From Dioszegia crocea (lineage: Eukaryota > Basidiomycota > Tremellomycetes > Tremellales > Bulleribasidiaceae): DNA of 64,000 bases. A program made the translations under genes and the position numbers. Shown piece after piece: positions 35,437 through 47,225 of this stretch (position 1 is its first letter; every line of letters begins with the position of its first letter). The notes below the pieces were generated by a model. The model searched no databases, had not been told where the DNA came from, and saw nothing but the letters and a program-made list of their open reading frames with translations. Location of the stretch: NCBI GenBank assembly GCA_001600615.1, contig BCKK01000007.1:1359494-1423493 (forward strand), in the 5' to 3' direction.

Positions 35437-35946
35437 GCGTTGAATTGCGGGATGCTTGATGTCTGTTGTGGGTTTGAATAGGTCAGCGCATCGCTTTGCT
35501 TTTGGACTGTGGCTGATGTATCCTCAGAAAGGCCAATCAAGGACTGTATGCACTGTGACTGCAGCCAAACATTCAACCTAGACTGGCCACTTGGCATGCT
35601 GACATCTCATATCTCATTCTTCACAAGTTTCTTTGCCAATCTACATGGCGGACTGGGCCAGGCTAAGTCACCGTCCGGAACTCCGGACGTTCGGCCTTGT
35701 GTCCTGCTGATGACACGTGTATCGTGTACACCTAGTCCCCTGGATTGTCCTTTCAGTAGACCTTATACTTATCCTTTGATGCGTCACTTTTGAGGCCCAC
35801 AGCTGCTTACTGGATGCACCCGCGAGTTCAAATGCAAGACCCCACCCTTTCCCTTTTCACACCTTCGTCTTTCCACATCATATTGATATACTGACTTCTC
35901 GCTCCAAGTCACCTACCAACTCAACTCACCAGTCATACCAATCACC
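35437..35946. other. Intergenic
   Basis: A 510-bp gap. It includes the self-complementary stretch GTCCGGAACTCCGGAC at 35673-35688 (7-bp arms, 2-nt loop). The run before 35947 (CTCACCAGTCATACCAATCACC) looks like a 5' UTR. Confidence 0.5.
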
Positions 35947-36535
35947 ATGTCGACCCAGAACAGTGTGTCTTGCAGAGGGCGCTGAGAGCGACTGGACATA
36001 GTAGTGAAGGTGCCGCCACTCTCTTGTTCTCAGTCTGCGGTAATTCGTCTCTCCGAGTTGTTGACTAACGCACCAGGCTCCAAAGACGGGAGTGCCGCTT
36101 CTAACAAGGATGTCGCCATGCAGCCTCTCGAGAACAACGGGCGCAAGTTCAGGGCAACAGTGATTGACGTGATTAAACTAGAGCTGTAGCCTGGAGTCTT
36201 AGCTGATCCGCTAAGGTGCCGCCCAGCAGTCCACCAATGGATCTCAACCCGGTGGATCGCACAATGCCGCAGGCAATCCTTATCGCACGGAACCGCCTCC
36301 GATCTACGGAGGTAAGTCGCAAGATTGGCGTCTCCGGTGTGCACACCTGCCGCATCTGTATATTGGGCCGACCTCAGCTGATTGCTAATCAGCATCCACT
36401 CTACCGAACTCCGGGATGTTCGGGTCGACCTCCGGATACATGCGCATTTCGGCCCCGCAGTCGAGTCCCCGGGTCGGACTGGGAAGTGTCAGCTGCTCGT
36501 GCGAAGGAGTTGAGTGCTGCAGGACCAAGTGCTAG
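35947..36535 (+). CDS. Small Cys-tailed orphan protein (predicted, spliced)
   Basis: The start ATG at 35947 has a good context (ATCACCATGTC). Suggested exons: 35947-35962 (MSTQNS..), 36077 to about 36160 (SKDGSAASNKDVAMQPLENNGRKFRAT), then about 36215-36310 (AAQQSTNGSQPGGSHNAAGNPYRTEPPPIYG) and about 36393-36535 (STLPNSGMFGSTSGYMRI...VSCSCEGVECCRTKC, stop). Introns have CTAAC/GCTGAT branch sites. The protein would be polar, Gln/Asn/Ser/Gly-rich, with a Cys cluster at its extreme C-terminus that could be lipidated or bind metal. Boundaries of the middle exons, and so the reading frame there, are uncertain. Confidence 0.4.
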
Positions 36536-36796
36536 TGTCTGTCGGACAGCTGCGCCCGGTCGACAAATGTCATTAACTTTTCCATCAGTTTCCGGAGTAT
36601 GCCACACAGCTGGGCCATTGTATAGATACGTTTTGCCTGAGATGGACATGATTGCCTTAGAACATTGACAAGGCCGCACGTGAGCTATTCTTCCGTATAC
36701 ATACACTGAGCATACATACGCCTCCGACTTCTTTAAGTCATCGTCATCCATCGGCGTTACTCGTCTCGCCCTTCGCCTATCCCCGTCACTCGACGC

Positions 36797-38635
36797 CTAA
36801 TCATCATCCATCCTCTGCAATCCCCCCGCAAGACCCAATCTGTCCTCTTCAAGCTTGACCAGCTGCCTCATCTTCTCCGCCTTCTCACCCGGTGTCTCTC
36901 CATCATTAAGCCATAGTTCCTTGAGCAGGCGGTCGATATCAGGAGTGAGGACATAGTGCTTGTTGACTTCACCGAGTACATTGAGGCCTTTACTGGGTGT
37001 GTCGACGTGTACGAGCTGTTCGAGGAATGTACAGGGGACACCAGGAGTGATCTGGGAATCAGCAAAGGTCTTTATACCGTGGTGAGGTAAAGTACGAAGA
37101 GGCAATGGGTAGGACGAGCAGAAATCAGACTTACATTCATGACAATATCATTCCCCATAACGACCTTCACTTTCCCACTCCGCATAACCACCAAACTACC
37201 CACACGACCCTCAGGCTGAGGCTTGGCCTTCTTCTTCTTGCCTTGCATACCCCTTAGCTCAGCATCGGACGGCTTCAGATCAGGCTTGACGTCTTTATCG
37301 CCGGTGAGGTCGACTGGGCCGCGAGGCACGAAGTTGGGGAAGAGATGTGGGAATTGGAAGATGTAGAGTTTCTTTTCCGGATCATCCTACTCAGTCAGCC
37401 GTGGCCAAATCGTATCAGGGTTGAGAATCTCACGTATCCCGGAGTCGGCACAAAGTCCCCTTCCATAGGCTCTTCCTCTTCCTCCTCTTCACTCTCACTC
37501 AGATCCATCATCTGCGCCTCATTCACTTCATCCTCTTCCCCCAACCTCCGCCCTGACTCATCCTTGTCCATATTCAAATCACCCTCCATGAGATGATCAT
37601 CCTCTCTCAATCCCACAGGCGGCCTCACTCCAGAATTCATCATCTCCTCCATATCCATCTCATCCACTTGCATCCCCATTGGTCTCTTGACGGGTGATGG
37701 CGGTAATTCCGGCTTGACATCCTCTTCCCCCTTGACATTCCCATACGCCCGTTCTTTCCCCTTCCGCTTTTGTCTCTCACGCTTTGCGTTCCGCTCAACC
37801 TTCAACCGCCTCTTCTCATCTGCCTCTTCTTTCGTTCTCGCCGTCTCTCGTCCAGACCGCATCAGAGCTGTAGGAGCACTCTCGCCAAGACCGGAAACGA
37901 GGGCAATGTCAACAATGTTCGCGGCGGAAGTTCCGGTCTCTTCGTCGTCCGAGTAAACATCGGCCACATCGTCGTAGGCCGTACGAGTAGCGAAAGAACC
38001 GCCACCTCGAGAAGATGCTGATGATGAGCTGTGTTCTCACCATGCGGGCTCTTTCGATCTTGAAGTAACTCACGTATGTTACGGGGACCACCAAAGATAC
38101 CAGCAGCCAAAGAGATGTTGGCCTGAGGAGCACCTCCTCTGCCACCTCTGCCACCTCTCCCGCCCCTGTCACCGGCGCCTCGAGCTCCCCTCCCGCCACG
38201 CATTCCTCCTCGAGCAGGTGGCGGAAGGGCGAGTCCAGGTTCCTGACCAGTCAGCTGGTGTCCCAAGCCTCGATTCCATCAACATACTGGCTTGACTTCC
38301 GCCACACTTAAGAGTCAGCAAGGGATCCATCTTGATAGCAAAGGGGAAACGTACGCCTTCGCCCTTTTGACTGGGACTTTCGGCTTAAATTTCAGCCTTG
38401 GAGGAACCGCAGGTCCGTCACCTGGAGCAGGAGTCGATCTGCCCGAGGCGGTTCCACTGGTGCTCGATACGACCGTTGCCGAGCGCTGCATAGCGGATGA
38501 TGGACCAGCAGATGGTGTAGGCGCAGGTGCAGCCTCTGCCTCAGCAGGAGGCGCAGCTTTCGGCTTCGCCTTGCCCGCCGCTGCAATCAACGAGGCCTTG
38601 GCCTTTGGCGGAGCTTTTTTCGCGGGGGCAGACAT
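36797..38635 (-). CDS. RPC53: RNA polymerase III subunit RPC4/Rpc53
   Basis: The start at 38635 gives MSAPAKKAPPKAKASL, then Ala/Pro-rich and Arg/Gly-rich (GGRGARGAGDRGGRGG) segments, an acidic/basic middle with Lys-Arg runs, and the conserved C-terminal domain: LYIFQFPHLFPNF, GRVGSLVVMRSGKVKVVMGNDIVMNVTPGVPCTFLEQLVHVD and NVLGEVNKHYVLTPDIDRLL, ending in MDDD. That C-terminal block is typical of Rpc53, which pairs with Rpc37 on Pol III and acts in termination and reinitiation at tRNA and 5S genes. At least five introns are present, at about 38230-38320, 38030-38075, 37385-37435, 37110-37135 and 37050-37090. Divergent from TPT1, with 210 bp between starts. Confidence 0.88.
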
Positions 38636-38845
38636 GATAAGTCTGTACTTCGCACAGCTGTGATGCTCAGAGGGGGCTGCAGGCGATGTTTACTGGGTGT
38701 ATAGTAGGTGTGTTGTGAAGGTCGACTCTCCATGTTCCCAGTCAAAATCTTGGGCGAGAGAGTGCGTTACGTAAACGACCTTGTTTCACTTCTAGAGCCA
38801 AATTTCTATGCTGCTCTTGCATCTGCCCATCTATACACTACCGCT

Positions 38846-40006
38846 ATGCCCAGACCACCAGAGACACCAGATGTCAGAGCCTCAAAGGGCCTTGCGTACA
38901 TCCTGCGACACGGCGCTGAGAAAGAGGGACTACATATTCGCTCAGACGGGTACATCAAGCTGGACGATGTAGTACGTCTTTGTCTATTGGCTCTTGCTCA
39001 TTGCTCCTGCTACTGTTATTGTCTTCACTGCATGGTGTGATGGAGCTCGGAAAGTACTGATACTGACTCACTCAGCTTGCTCGGCCTAAAATGAGGGACG
39101 TCGATAAGGACATGGTGCTCCGTCTGGTCGAAGAAAACGCAAAGAAGCGATTCGAGCTGGTTTACGGATACGACCCTTCGCCTGTCGTTCCCAAGAAAGG
39201 CAAGGGCCAGAACAAGGGTAAGGGGAAAGCTCAGTCTGCCAAGAAGCAACCTCCTTCGGCAACCAAGCCAGATGAGGCAACTAAGCCGATTGACCCGAAC
39301 TCTCCCCATGGCGATACACCGAGTGACACCAATATCCCCTCTGTCCCAGACGCTGCTTCCTCCGACCCAGCTATTTCCTTATCAGCCCCCCTCGCTTCTA
39401 TTCAGATCACATCCAGCGAATTACCACTCGTCATCCTCCCCGACCCCATAACCGAAGAGGGATCTACACCTGACGAGCGGGGCGGCTACTTTATACGCGC
39501 GAGTCAGGGCCACTCGATCAATCTCGAAGGTGTAGCCCACCTGGAACTGGTGAAGGACGACGAAGAGGGAAGAAAGCGGGCCGGCTTGATCGTGCATGGA
39601 ACAAAATGGGAATTGTGGGATGTTCTAAGTGAGTCTGCTTTTTCATCTCAGCTGGCTCAACCGTATACTTGAGCAGTGCTGATGATATCCAGAAGAGCAA
39701 GGCCTATCTAAAATGGCTCGACAACATATCCACTTCGCCCCTGCCTTATCTCTATCGGAACATCACATCACCCCGCGCCCCACATCCACCTTGCTCATCT
39801 ACCTCGACCTCCCCAAAGCTATCGCGGCGGGTATACCGGTATATACCTCTGCAAACGGGGTGATTTTGACGCCTGGGGACGAGGGGGGTTTGGTTGGGAA
39901 GGAATACTGGAGGTTGGCGGAGAAAGTCAAGGGGGGTTTGGAGGGGACGAAGACTGTTGTTTGGAGGGATGGGGATGAAGTTTTGGATGCTGCTGGGTTG
40001 GATTAG
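38846..40006 (+). CDS. TPT1: tRNA 2'-phosphotransferase (330 aa)
   Basis: Three exons: 38846-38971, 39076-39628 and 39693-40006. Motifs: SKGLAYILRHGAEKEGL and DGYIKLDDVL at the N-terminus, FELVYGYD, then RASQGHSINLE, VHGTKWELWDVL and, across intron 2, EQGLSKMARQHIHFAPAL, followed by GIPVYTSANGVILTPGDEGG. These carry the Tpt1/KptA Arg-His-Arg-Arg set, allowing for small substitutions. The enzyme transfers the splice-junction 2'-phosphate of ligated tRNA to NAD, the last step of tRNA splicing. Between YGYD and the RASQGHS motif lies a long Lys/Gln/Pro/Ser-rich insertion (roughly residues 72-165), absent from minimal Tpt1 proteins and probably disordered. The start at 38846 is preferred over an in-frame ATG at 38708, which lies in the promoter shared with RPC53. 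Confidence 0.9.
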
Positions 40007-40523
40007 GCCGCTGTGCTTGATGGTATCGGGGTTTGGGGTACTGAATGGATACACGATCTTGGGTAAGAGAATTGAGCACACTCACTGCTGTTTTACTCAC
40101 AATTCCGCCCTCGCGCGCCTAGGCGCCTATCACTATATACGCGTCTCTTACGCGTTGTATAGTGTCCGATGGGGCAAGGAGCCAAAGGACGACAGCTGCG
40201 CAAGCCGAGGAGCAGGTGACAGTGTTAGCTCATGAAAGGACGAGCGAGAGCCATTGGCGGAGCACTAAAAAGTGGTCGTCCTGTCCTCTCTCCCACCTCA
40301 ACCTGAACGTCTCCTCTTCTTCTCTTCACCTCTACCTTCCTACCTATTGATACCCTCAGCTATTGCAAGGATCGATCAGGCGACACTCTCAGTTCATCAT
40401 CGAAACAACCGAGATCTGATTGTTACGCCGAGTCCGCGAGTCATTTTCAAACCAGACTTGTCGACGCCCCATCGGCATCAACTCTCAAATCAGACTTCCT
40501 AAACTCATACCTTCTACTCCGCA
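40007..40523. other. Intergenic with inverted repeats
   Basis: A 517-bp gap between two genes on the same strand. No coding signal. Two inverted repeats at 40115-40164 are listed separately. Confidence 0.55.
40115..40164. repeat. Perfect 12-bp palindrome followed by a 14-bp-arm hairpin
   Basis: GCGCCTAGGCGC at 40115-40126 is a perfect palindrome. CACTATATACGCGT (40131-40144) pairs with ACGCGTTGTATAGTG (40150-40164), with one bulge, over a 5-nt loop. Position 110-160 bp after the TPT1 stop would suit an RNA 3'-end structure or a remnant of a small inverted-repeat element. Confidence 0.7.
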
Positions 40524-41734
40524 ATGTACACACTCGATACGCTCCCTTATGATCCTCTGAGCGAGATCTGCACCTACTTCGATCGTCCATACCTCATCCA
40601 TCACCCGACACGATCAGCGCCGGGCTGTTTTGAGACCGAGTTGTCCCAATTCGATCCTGATGGGCAGAGTCTCAAAGCAACCAACCGCGTAAGTCTACAT
40701 GCCCTCACCTCCAGGTCAGCTGCGGAAACGGACACCAGAGTCGAGGATTGAGCTGATCGTCACAGCGGCTTCTGTCCTTCGCCAAATCCTGCAAATCCCG
40801 AAAGGCCTCAAAATCTCAAGACAAGTTCTGCATCACTCCTGACACCCTTCGCGCTGCTTTCCAGCTCGAGGCGGGCACCGACATCGTCAACTACTTCAAG
40901 GAACAGCCAGAAGATGCCATCCAAAAATGGAGGGATTCCGCTCCGGGTACAGCTTCTGTCTGGGAACAGCCTCAGTACGCCGTCAATGCGGACAACATGA
41001 TGTACCAAGACACAGATGCCGCTTCCGCATTCTTTCAATTCGCAAGCCAACACATCTTCAATCAGCCGACGAGACATCATCGCTTGAAACACGTTGTTCT
41101 TTCGAATAAGCTGGAGGGAACTGGGGTTATCCGTGTGGATGTCGCTGGCTGCAGTTTCGCATTCTCGGAACATCTGCAGAACATTGCCAAAGCAACTGGA
41201 GCCGAAGTCCATGTAGTCGATGGTCAGACGTATGATCAGATACTGGAAGATCCCCGCCAGAAGAGTGAGATGTTCGCCGATACTGAGACAATACTCTCGG
41301 ACCTCGCACCAAATACCACGCTCTATTCAAGCAGAGCGGCACCCTTCTTCGCTCAGACTTTGAACTCCACTCCGATGAACCATGCCATCTCTTTCCGTCT
41401 CTTTCTCCGCGCTCCACCACACGGCCAGCAGATCCCAGAGGCGGGTGTCGGCGAATTTGGGCCGCTGGCGATGCAAAGCTCCTACTCGACCGCGGTATTT
41501 CGGCCCGGGAGCGACATCGCGCTATTGGTCCCCGACGGAGCGGCAAACGATGCGACGATGCATCAGTTATTGAAGCTCGTCAAGGATAGCGGAGTAGTCG
41601 AGCGTCTAGCGGCGGGTGACGTGAGTCTCCGACTGGGCAGATATTAACGCAGAGGGTAGAGATGGGTCTCCGCAGCTTGATCACCGACTACATACTTGCA
41701 GGGACAGTTGTACCGGGACCCGGCGGCGGCTTGA
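40524..41734 (+). CDS. Orphan protein with possible F-box-like N-terminus (350 aa)
   Basis: Three exons: 40524-40688, 40766-41620 and 41702-41734, with in-frame joins. It opens MYTLDTLPYDPLSEICTYFDRPYL, which is weakly F-box-like (Leu-Pro then an amphipathic helix), followed by SFAKSCKSRKASKS. The remainder (ITPDTLRAAFQLEAG, FFQFASQHIFNQ, VLSNKLEGTGVIRV, TTLYSSRAAPFFAQ) looks like an ordered alpha/beta domain but I do not recognise it. The last exon adds only GQLYRDPAAA. Function unknown. Confidence 0.65.
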
Positions 41735-42067
41735 CGGGCGATGGGGATTAGACCGTTCGAGGTTTTGTGGATATCTGTATATATTCAACGGCAAATCGAC
41801 TGGGGAGCTAAAAGTTCGAAGTGGAAATGTGTATACACCCGGGATAGGCTGAGTTAGTGGTCCGACGTGGTAGATTAAATGCATATCAGAGTGATCAGTA
41901 TGACGAATTGTGTTTTTCAAAAGAACAACCTCGTTCCCTTCCCCTACCAGCTCGTCGGTATATCCTGACCCAGATACGCTTCACAATCGATTCGAATTCA
42001 CCAATACAACCCTTAAATGACTTTGCCCTCCCAACCTCAAGTACTTGATCAAGATATCAAGTTCCCA

Positions 42068-43149
42068 TCATCTGAGCTGCTTGAGCTTCTCAAACCGCTT
42101 CGCCAATTCCTCCTCTGGCGTCATCTTCTTCTCTGCCACAGGCGCCGACGGTAACTTCAGATCCGCGCCAGACGCCCACGCATCTTTTTCCGGTCCGGCA
42201 GGTGGTGGCTCTGACACCTCCGCCTCTCCATCACCTCCGCTTCCTGACTGATCTGCATCGTCCTCTTCATTTCCGTCCCTCTTCTCCGCGTCGGCCTTTC
42301 CATCATCCACTGGAGTTGGCTTGTCGGTATCGTCCGTCTCGCCCACCCCTGAGAATGGCTCGGGATCTGGTATCCAGACTACACCGTACCCTTTTGCTAT
42401 TTCGCTCAGGTAGGCGTCGACTAGGTCTTTGCTAGGTACGAAAACGGCGAGTTTGGAGGTTACGCGTTTGGGAACGTGAGGTGGAGGGGGATCGGAGAAT
42501 TGGAGTTCGAGGGAGAATTGCCGGCCGTACTGAAGAGTCAGCCCAATACTGGAGTGATATGTACCTTGTGCATCAACATTTCACGCAGCATATGTAGCTC
42601 CTTCAATTCTGTACGAGGCGCAGAGTAGACAATGGCATGTACAGCGTCCGCTATAGATGGCTCGGGCGTTTCGCCGCTGCATCTACATCAGCCAGAGCCA
42701 AGATGGTCAATGCGGAGTCAGAACCCACCCTGTCGACTCCAACAGACCGAATCTCGCTTGCAGCGTCTCTGCATATAACTAAATAGTGTCAGCTGTCGGT
42801 TCTCAAGAGGTCTTCTTGACTCTGACATACCTCCAAAACCTCGAGCAATTCGACATAGATATCATCCTGGATTAAACCCTCCACTCGTAATCTTGCCGTC
42901 TCCACCCGTCCCTTCAAGACCAGATCCGCAATCTCCCTCCGAGATTTCTTCGCCAGGGCAAGCTTCTTCTCTTGCAGTGTCCGTAGTCGTTGAATGGAGA
43001 GTCGGATCTGGACCTAGACAGGGAGTCAGCTTGGCATGAGGTGGAGACAAGCAACAACAGGGTGCCTGGCCTCGGGGCTCTGCTGGATCGTTCTGATCTT
43101 TGAAAATCGATGGACATACCTTCGTTCGAGCAGGGTTCCAGGGTACCAT
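42068..43149 (-). CDS. IST1: IST1-like ESCRT regulator
   Basis: The start at 43149 gives MVPWNPARTK, spliced to IRLSIQRLRTLQEKKLALAKKSRREIADLVLKGRVETARLRVEGLIQDD and then IYVELLEVLELYAETLQARFGLLES, the helical Ist1 core (Pfam PF03398). Ist1 binds Vps4 and Did2 and tunes ESCRT-III disassembly at multivesicular bodies. The C-terminal part is acidic and Pro-rich and ends MTPEEELAKRFEKLKQLR, which resembles a MIM1 motif (basic-leucine helix at the extreme C-terminus) that engages the Vps4 MIT domain. Several introns of about 50 nt interrupt the core. Divergent from TAF6, with 344 bp between the starts, and no other feature seen in that gap. Confidence 0.87.
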
Positions 43150-43493
43150 TCTGAGCTTGTCCTAGGGGCGGCGGTCAATGTATGAGGTGAGATGAGGTAT
43201 AGGTCAAAGTGATGGACATGCCTGAGGTGCGACCGGACCACCCGCCGGATCCTGGATATCCGAGCCGGAATACCATCCCGGATTAACATTGTTTACCTGA
43301 ATTCCGGGTAGGGACCACCCAAATGCGCGCCAGTTTCCTGCTACTATATTCCTCTCTATTCGTCTATACAACCCCTGTCTGACACCTAGAACTGCTCCAT
43401 CACGACGAGTCGTCCGTCATTGAACGTCCCACCAGTGTAACACCGAGGAAATTCGATCAGAAACCGTCGAAAGGCTCAAAACTATCGCCGACA

Positions 43494-45560
43494 ATGCCTC
43501 CTCCACAAATGATGGGTATATACCCTGTCGATTCTATCCAGGTAGGTCTGACTGGATATAGTCAGATCCTGAGCTTCTGATCAAATCTTGAACTTCTGGC
43601 CCACGCGAAGATCTTCAACTGTGGAACTCGAGAAAAGGCAAGCGCTGATCAGACTCAGGAAACCTCACACTCGCTCTCCCTAGATCCCCTGGGACCTGGC
43701 GCTGCCGACCTTCTCGCGAGCGATGTAGAGTACCGTATCCACATGATCATTCAAGAGGCGAGGAAGTTTATGATCAATGGGAAGCGGCAGACACTATCTC
43801 CGGAAGATATCGAATATGCCATGGAGGCGTTGAATGTCGAAGTGAGCTTGATTCTGCATATTCGGCCGAGCCCTTCATCCTATCCCCTGCGACTAAGGAC
43901 ACAAAGACTTTGCCCAGCTCAGAGCGTCCCCCAGCCTCTCATTCTCCTCATACTCCCAGAAGCCAAGAAGCTCATCCTTTAGCCTATTCTAGTACCACCC
44001 CGCTGTCTACCTTCCGCACCATTCAGCGCCGTCCCCATCCCCTCAGCTTCCGGCTCGTCAACCCATATCTATCAAAACCCAGACGAAGAGATTGATTTCG
44101 CAACGTATCTGAAGAAGACTTTACCGGCAGGTATAGCCAACTCCGCAGGTGTAAGCTGGAAAGCCCACTGGTTGGCTGTAGAAGGTGTTCAGCCGGCTGT
44201 TCCGGAGAATCCAGCTCCTAACGCTCGGGCAGGACGTAAGTTTTGTTGCTGCTATTCATCTCTTCACCACCTCCCTGCCCAGTGCCTCCTCTGGCTTCAG
44301 TCTCGTGATCAGTCAAAAAGTGAAGCTAACCTCCCAGCTTCCCGCCAACCTCCAGCACCGCAAACGGGTCCTACATCCCTCCGAACATCCGCCAAATCCA
44401 CCCTCCCCCAAGAACTCCAACTCTACTTCACTCGCCTAACCGCTGCGCTCGTCCCCCCACTCTCTACCACTCCTGGACCACTTCCTGGCCAACTAGACGC
44501 AGAGGGTGCTCTACCCGACGCCGAGCGGCATCGACAAGCTGCGCTGGCCAGCGTGAAGGAAGACCAAGCGATGGCGGGTGTGTTGGTGTACTTTGTCAAA
44601 TGGCTTAGCGAGAGTGTGGGAAGGTGTCTGCTAGGGACATTGGGGACACTGGGATGTTTGGTGGATTGTATGGGGGCTGTATTGGGCAATGAGAGTATCT
44701 TTTTGGAACCATACGTGAGTTTGGGATTATCGGGATCGTGTAGGAACAGGTAATCGCTGACGAGGCCAGCTACATCAACTCCTCCCTCCTATCCTATCAA
44801 TCTTACTCGCAGTTCCACTAGGCCCTCAACCAGGCACAGTCGTTCCACCTGGACCGCAGCCATCGGCGTACGATATCCGCTCGAGAGCTGCGGATGTTCT
44901 CAGTATGGTGGCGAGGCAGTATGGTCCTGGCTATCCAGGACTGATACCTCGTGAGTCTGCATCCCCATGTCGCAATGATAATATAGTGAGAACTTTGGCT
45001 GACATATACCTCAGGTCTAGTCTCTACCCTTCAATCCGCACTCAACTCCTCGCCCTCCCATACTGGTTCCCTCGCAAATCCGGCTGGTCGATATGAAGGT
45101 GCCGTCCTCGGTCTCGCGGCTCTAGGTCCGAGCGTCATCCGAGAGACGATCTGGTCACAGGCCGGTGATGGTCTGAAGAAGATTGATGGGCTTTGCCAGG
45201 CTCTCTACCCGGAAGGAGGTAAAGGAAAAGGTCGGGGGCTGGTCAAAGCTACCGAAGTGAGTCTTGATGCGCCAAGAAGGGAGGTTATCGCTGATATGCT
45301 TCCAGGTCGCATTACAAAAGCTCGTCCGATCTAGTAATCCAGAATCCAAATCTCCAGCCCCAGCTACGACGCCCGAAGCTATTGCCGAGGCATTTGGGCC
45401 GAGTTTGGTGGTTATCATGACGAGGAAGAGAGCTGGGCTGGGGAACGAGGTGATGAGATTGAGAGGAGACGAGCAGGGAAGTGCAGCGAGGTTGGGAGCA
45501 AACGGAGCGGAAGGTGTAAGTGGAGCAGGGGCTTCAGGCATGGAAGTAGATACGGCGTGA
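43494..45560 (+). CDS. TAF6: Transcription initiation factor TFIID/SAGA subunit TAF6
   Basis: The start MPPPQMMGIYPVDSIQ is at 43494. The N-terminal histone fold includes ASDVEYRIHMIIQEARKFMINGKRQTLSPEDIEYAMEALNVE (43710-43850). The linker with DEEIDFATYLKKTLPAG and SWKAHWLAVEGVQPAVPENP (44080-44220) is the most diagnostic TAF6 segment. The C-terminal HEAT domain follows: LQLYFTRL, LVYFVKWLSESV, LQLLPPILSILL-like, RSRAADVLSMVARQYGPGYPGLIPR and GAVLGLAALGPSVIRE. TAF6 pairs with TAF9 through the histone fold. Several introns; the first one or two (43543-43660) are not fixed, because part of histone-fold helix 1 may lie in a small exon I could not place. Confidence 0.88.
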
Positions 45561-46227
45561 AAGGCTATGTCATGGTGTGGACGAGGTATATGGCGTCAGA
45601 AGGTAGATCGTACATGGGGTTCAGATTCCATCCATGATTTGAGTTCCAGTATGTGTCAGTGGTCCCAGTGGTCAAGAGTGATGGATGGGTTAGCTGTGGC
45701 ACTGTGGAGTCACTCCGAGTTCTCCGGCCCGGATATTGTATCGGACCCTTTCCCACTTACAGCATATAGACTGAAGGCTACTGAAGGAGGTTCTAGCGTG
45801 CTATTAGCAGATCTCGGTTCCGCTATTCGCTCCGGCAATCAACCTATCGATGAGCCAATGTCTCAGAACTTTACGCAATGATAGCGTGATTTCTTGATTG
45901 CAGTCAGATGCAGTCCCTTCATAGATGCCGTCAGGTGGAGCATACCCTGATCATTCCCTGACTCCGTCGTAAGGATCGTACTCTCTCTTTAGGTCATCTT
46001 ACGGCGTCTCACCGCTATCTATAGCTAAGCAAGGGGGATTACCCATCCATTGATTTGCGCGCGTACCTGATTAACCCAAGCGGGGCTGATCAGTTGATTT
46101 ACCGGTGGTACGATGCCGGACTCTACCTATGCCCACCATCGCCTAGACTTATAAAGTCTGGGACCTGGGTAGCAACCACGCCCCTCTCATCCCTTATATC
46201 TTTCCAAACGCTAAGCTACCTCTAGCC
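45561..46227. other. Intergenic, promoter of the first CPL1-like gene
   Basis: The 667-bp gap contains no coding signal I can support beyond the 3' UTR of TAF6. A TATA box is listed separately. Confidence 0.55.
46150..46155 (+). promoter_or_regulatory. TATA box of CPL1-like gene 1
   Basis: TATAAA starts 78 bp before the ATG at 46228. The tandem copy downstream has TATATAAA at nearly the same distance, which supports both. Confidence 0.55.
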
Positions 46228-47225
46228 ATGCTGTCTTTCATCCTAGCGCTTCTCCCTTTGGTCTCCGCTGCCAACACCTTCATCGGCTGCTCGAGCACTA
46301 CAGGCGGTACCATCACCAGTAGCACTGCCGGTCTCATCCGAAGCAGCGACTGCGCGGTACGTGTTCCTCAACCTGACAGGCCCGACACAGACAACTGCTG
46401 ATTATTCCCTCAGGCATCCTGTGCATCTGGCGCGACAACTGCCATCTCATACTCTTACTACTATACCCAGGGTCCGATCCCCATCTGCGAATGCTCGATC
46501 ACCCCACCAGAAGCTGCATCCTATGACGGGTCCGCCTTCGGAGGTTCCGACAGCTGTAACGGTGGTAGCGATCGTTCAGTCTATCGCCTTGGTACCACCT
46601 TCAACTTCAACGGATGTTACGAGTCTAACGGCATCGCTTTCGGTACCTCGGCATTCAGGACGGATTCCATCAACACTTGCTTTGATGCATGCCGTACCAG
46701 CCGTGGTCTGATTGTCAGCCCCGATTCCGCCAATAACAACTTCCGATGTCTCTGCGCAGCAGACGCGGTATCCCCTACTACCCAACCCCGATCAGGATGC
46801 GCGGCCAGCCTGGGCCTCTTCTACTTCTTCACCCATCCAGCTCCGGCAGCTTCGGCCGGGTTGAACCGCCGACGGCAGCTTCGTCTGTCCCCAACCAGTT
46901 ATTGCCCAGGCAGCATGACGGCTTGCAGGATTGAAGGCAGTGAAGATGGGTACGAGGTAAGTTGAGTGCCGGTTGGACGTTATCAATATATTTGGTTTCA
47001 CGCTGACTCATGCAGTGCCTCGACACTGCTAGCGAGCTTGAGTCTTGCGGAGGATGCGTATTCGGTACATACGGTACGACCTCCGTCGACGCAGAGGGAG
47101 TCAAGTGAGTCCTAGCTGGTTTCGAGGTCTAGAACGGGGCTGACGGGCACAGTTGCGCTGAGCTCGCCGGCGACGATTTTGGGAGCATGACGTGCAAGAT
47201 GGGTCAGTGCGTGGAGGGGTTCTGA
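46228..47225 (+). CDS. CPL1/PriA-like secreted cysteine-rich protein 1 (277 aa)
   Basis: Four exons: 46228-46356, 46414-46956, 47016-47104 and 47153-47225. The signal peptide is MLSFILALLPLVSA. The middle region has paired Cys and SVYRLGTTFNFNGCYESNGIAF, loosely WSC-like. Then comes GLNRRRQLRLSP, a dibasic Kex2-type site at about residues 194-197, directly before the conserved domain YCPGSMTACRIEG..DGYECLDTASELESCGGC...CAELAGDDFGSMTCKMGQCVEGF. That C-terminal Cys-rich domain is the CPL1/PriA-like domain known from basidiomycete secreted proteins, including Cryptococcus Cpl1 and Lentinula PriA. Its biochemical function is unclear. It is expected outside the cell or in the wall. Tandem with a paralog 338 bp downstream. 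Confidence 0.85.

Noticed and set aside
36216..36668. 150-codon frame MPPSSPPMDLNPVD... near the Cys-tailed orphan gene
   Set aside because: It reads through a convincing intron (GTAAGT...GCTGATTGCTAATCAG) and has the composition of an out-of-frame shadow.
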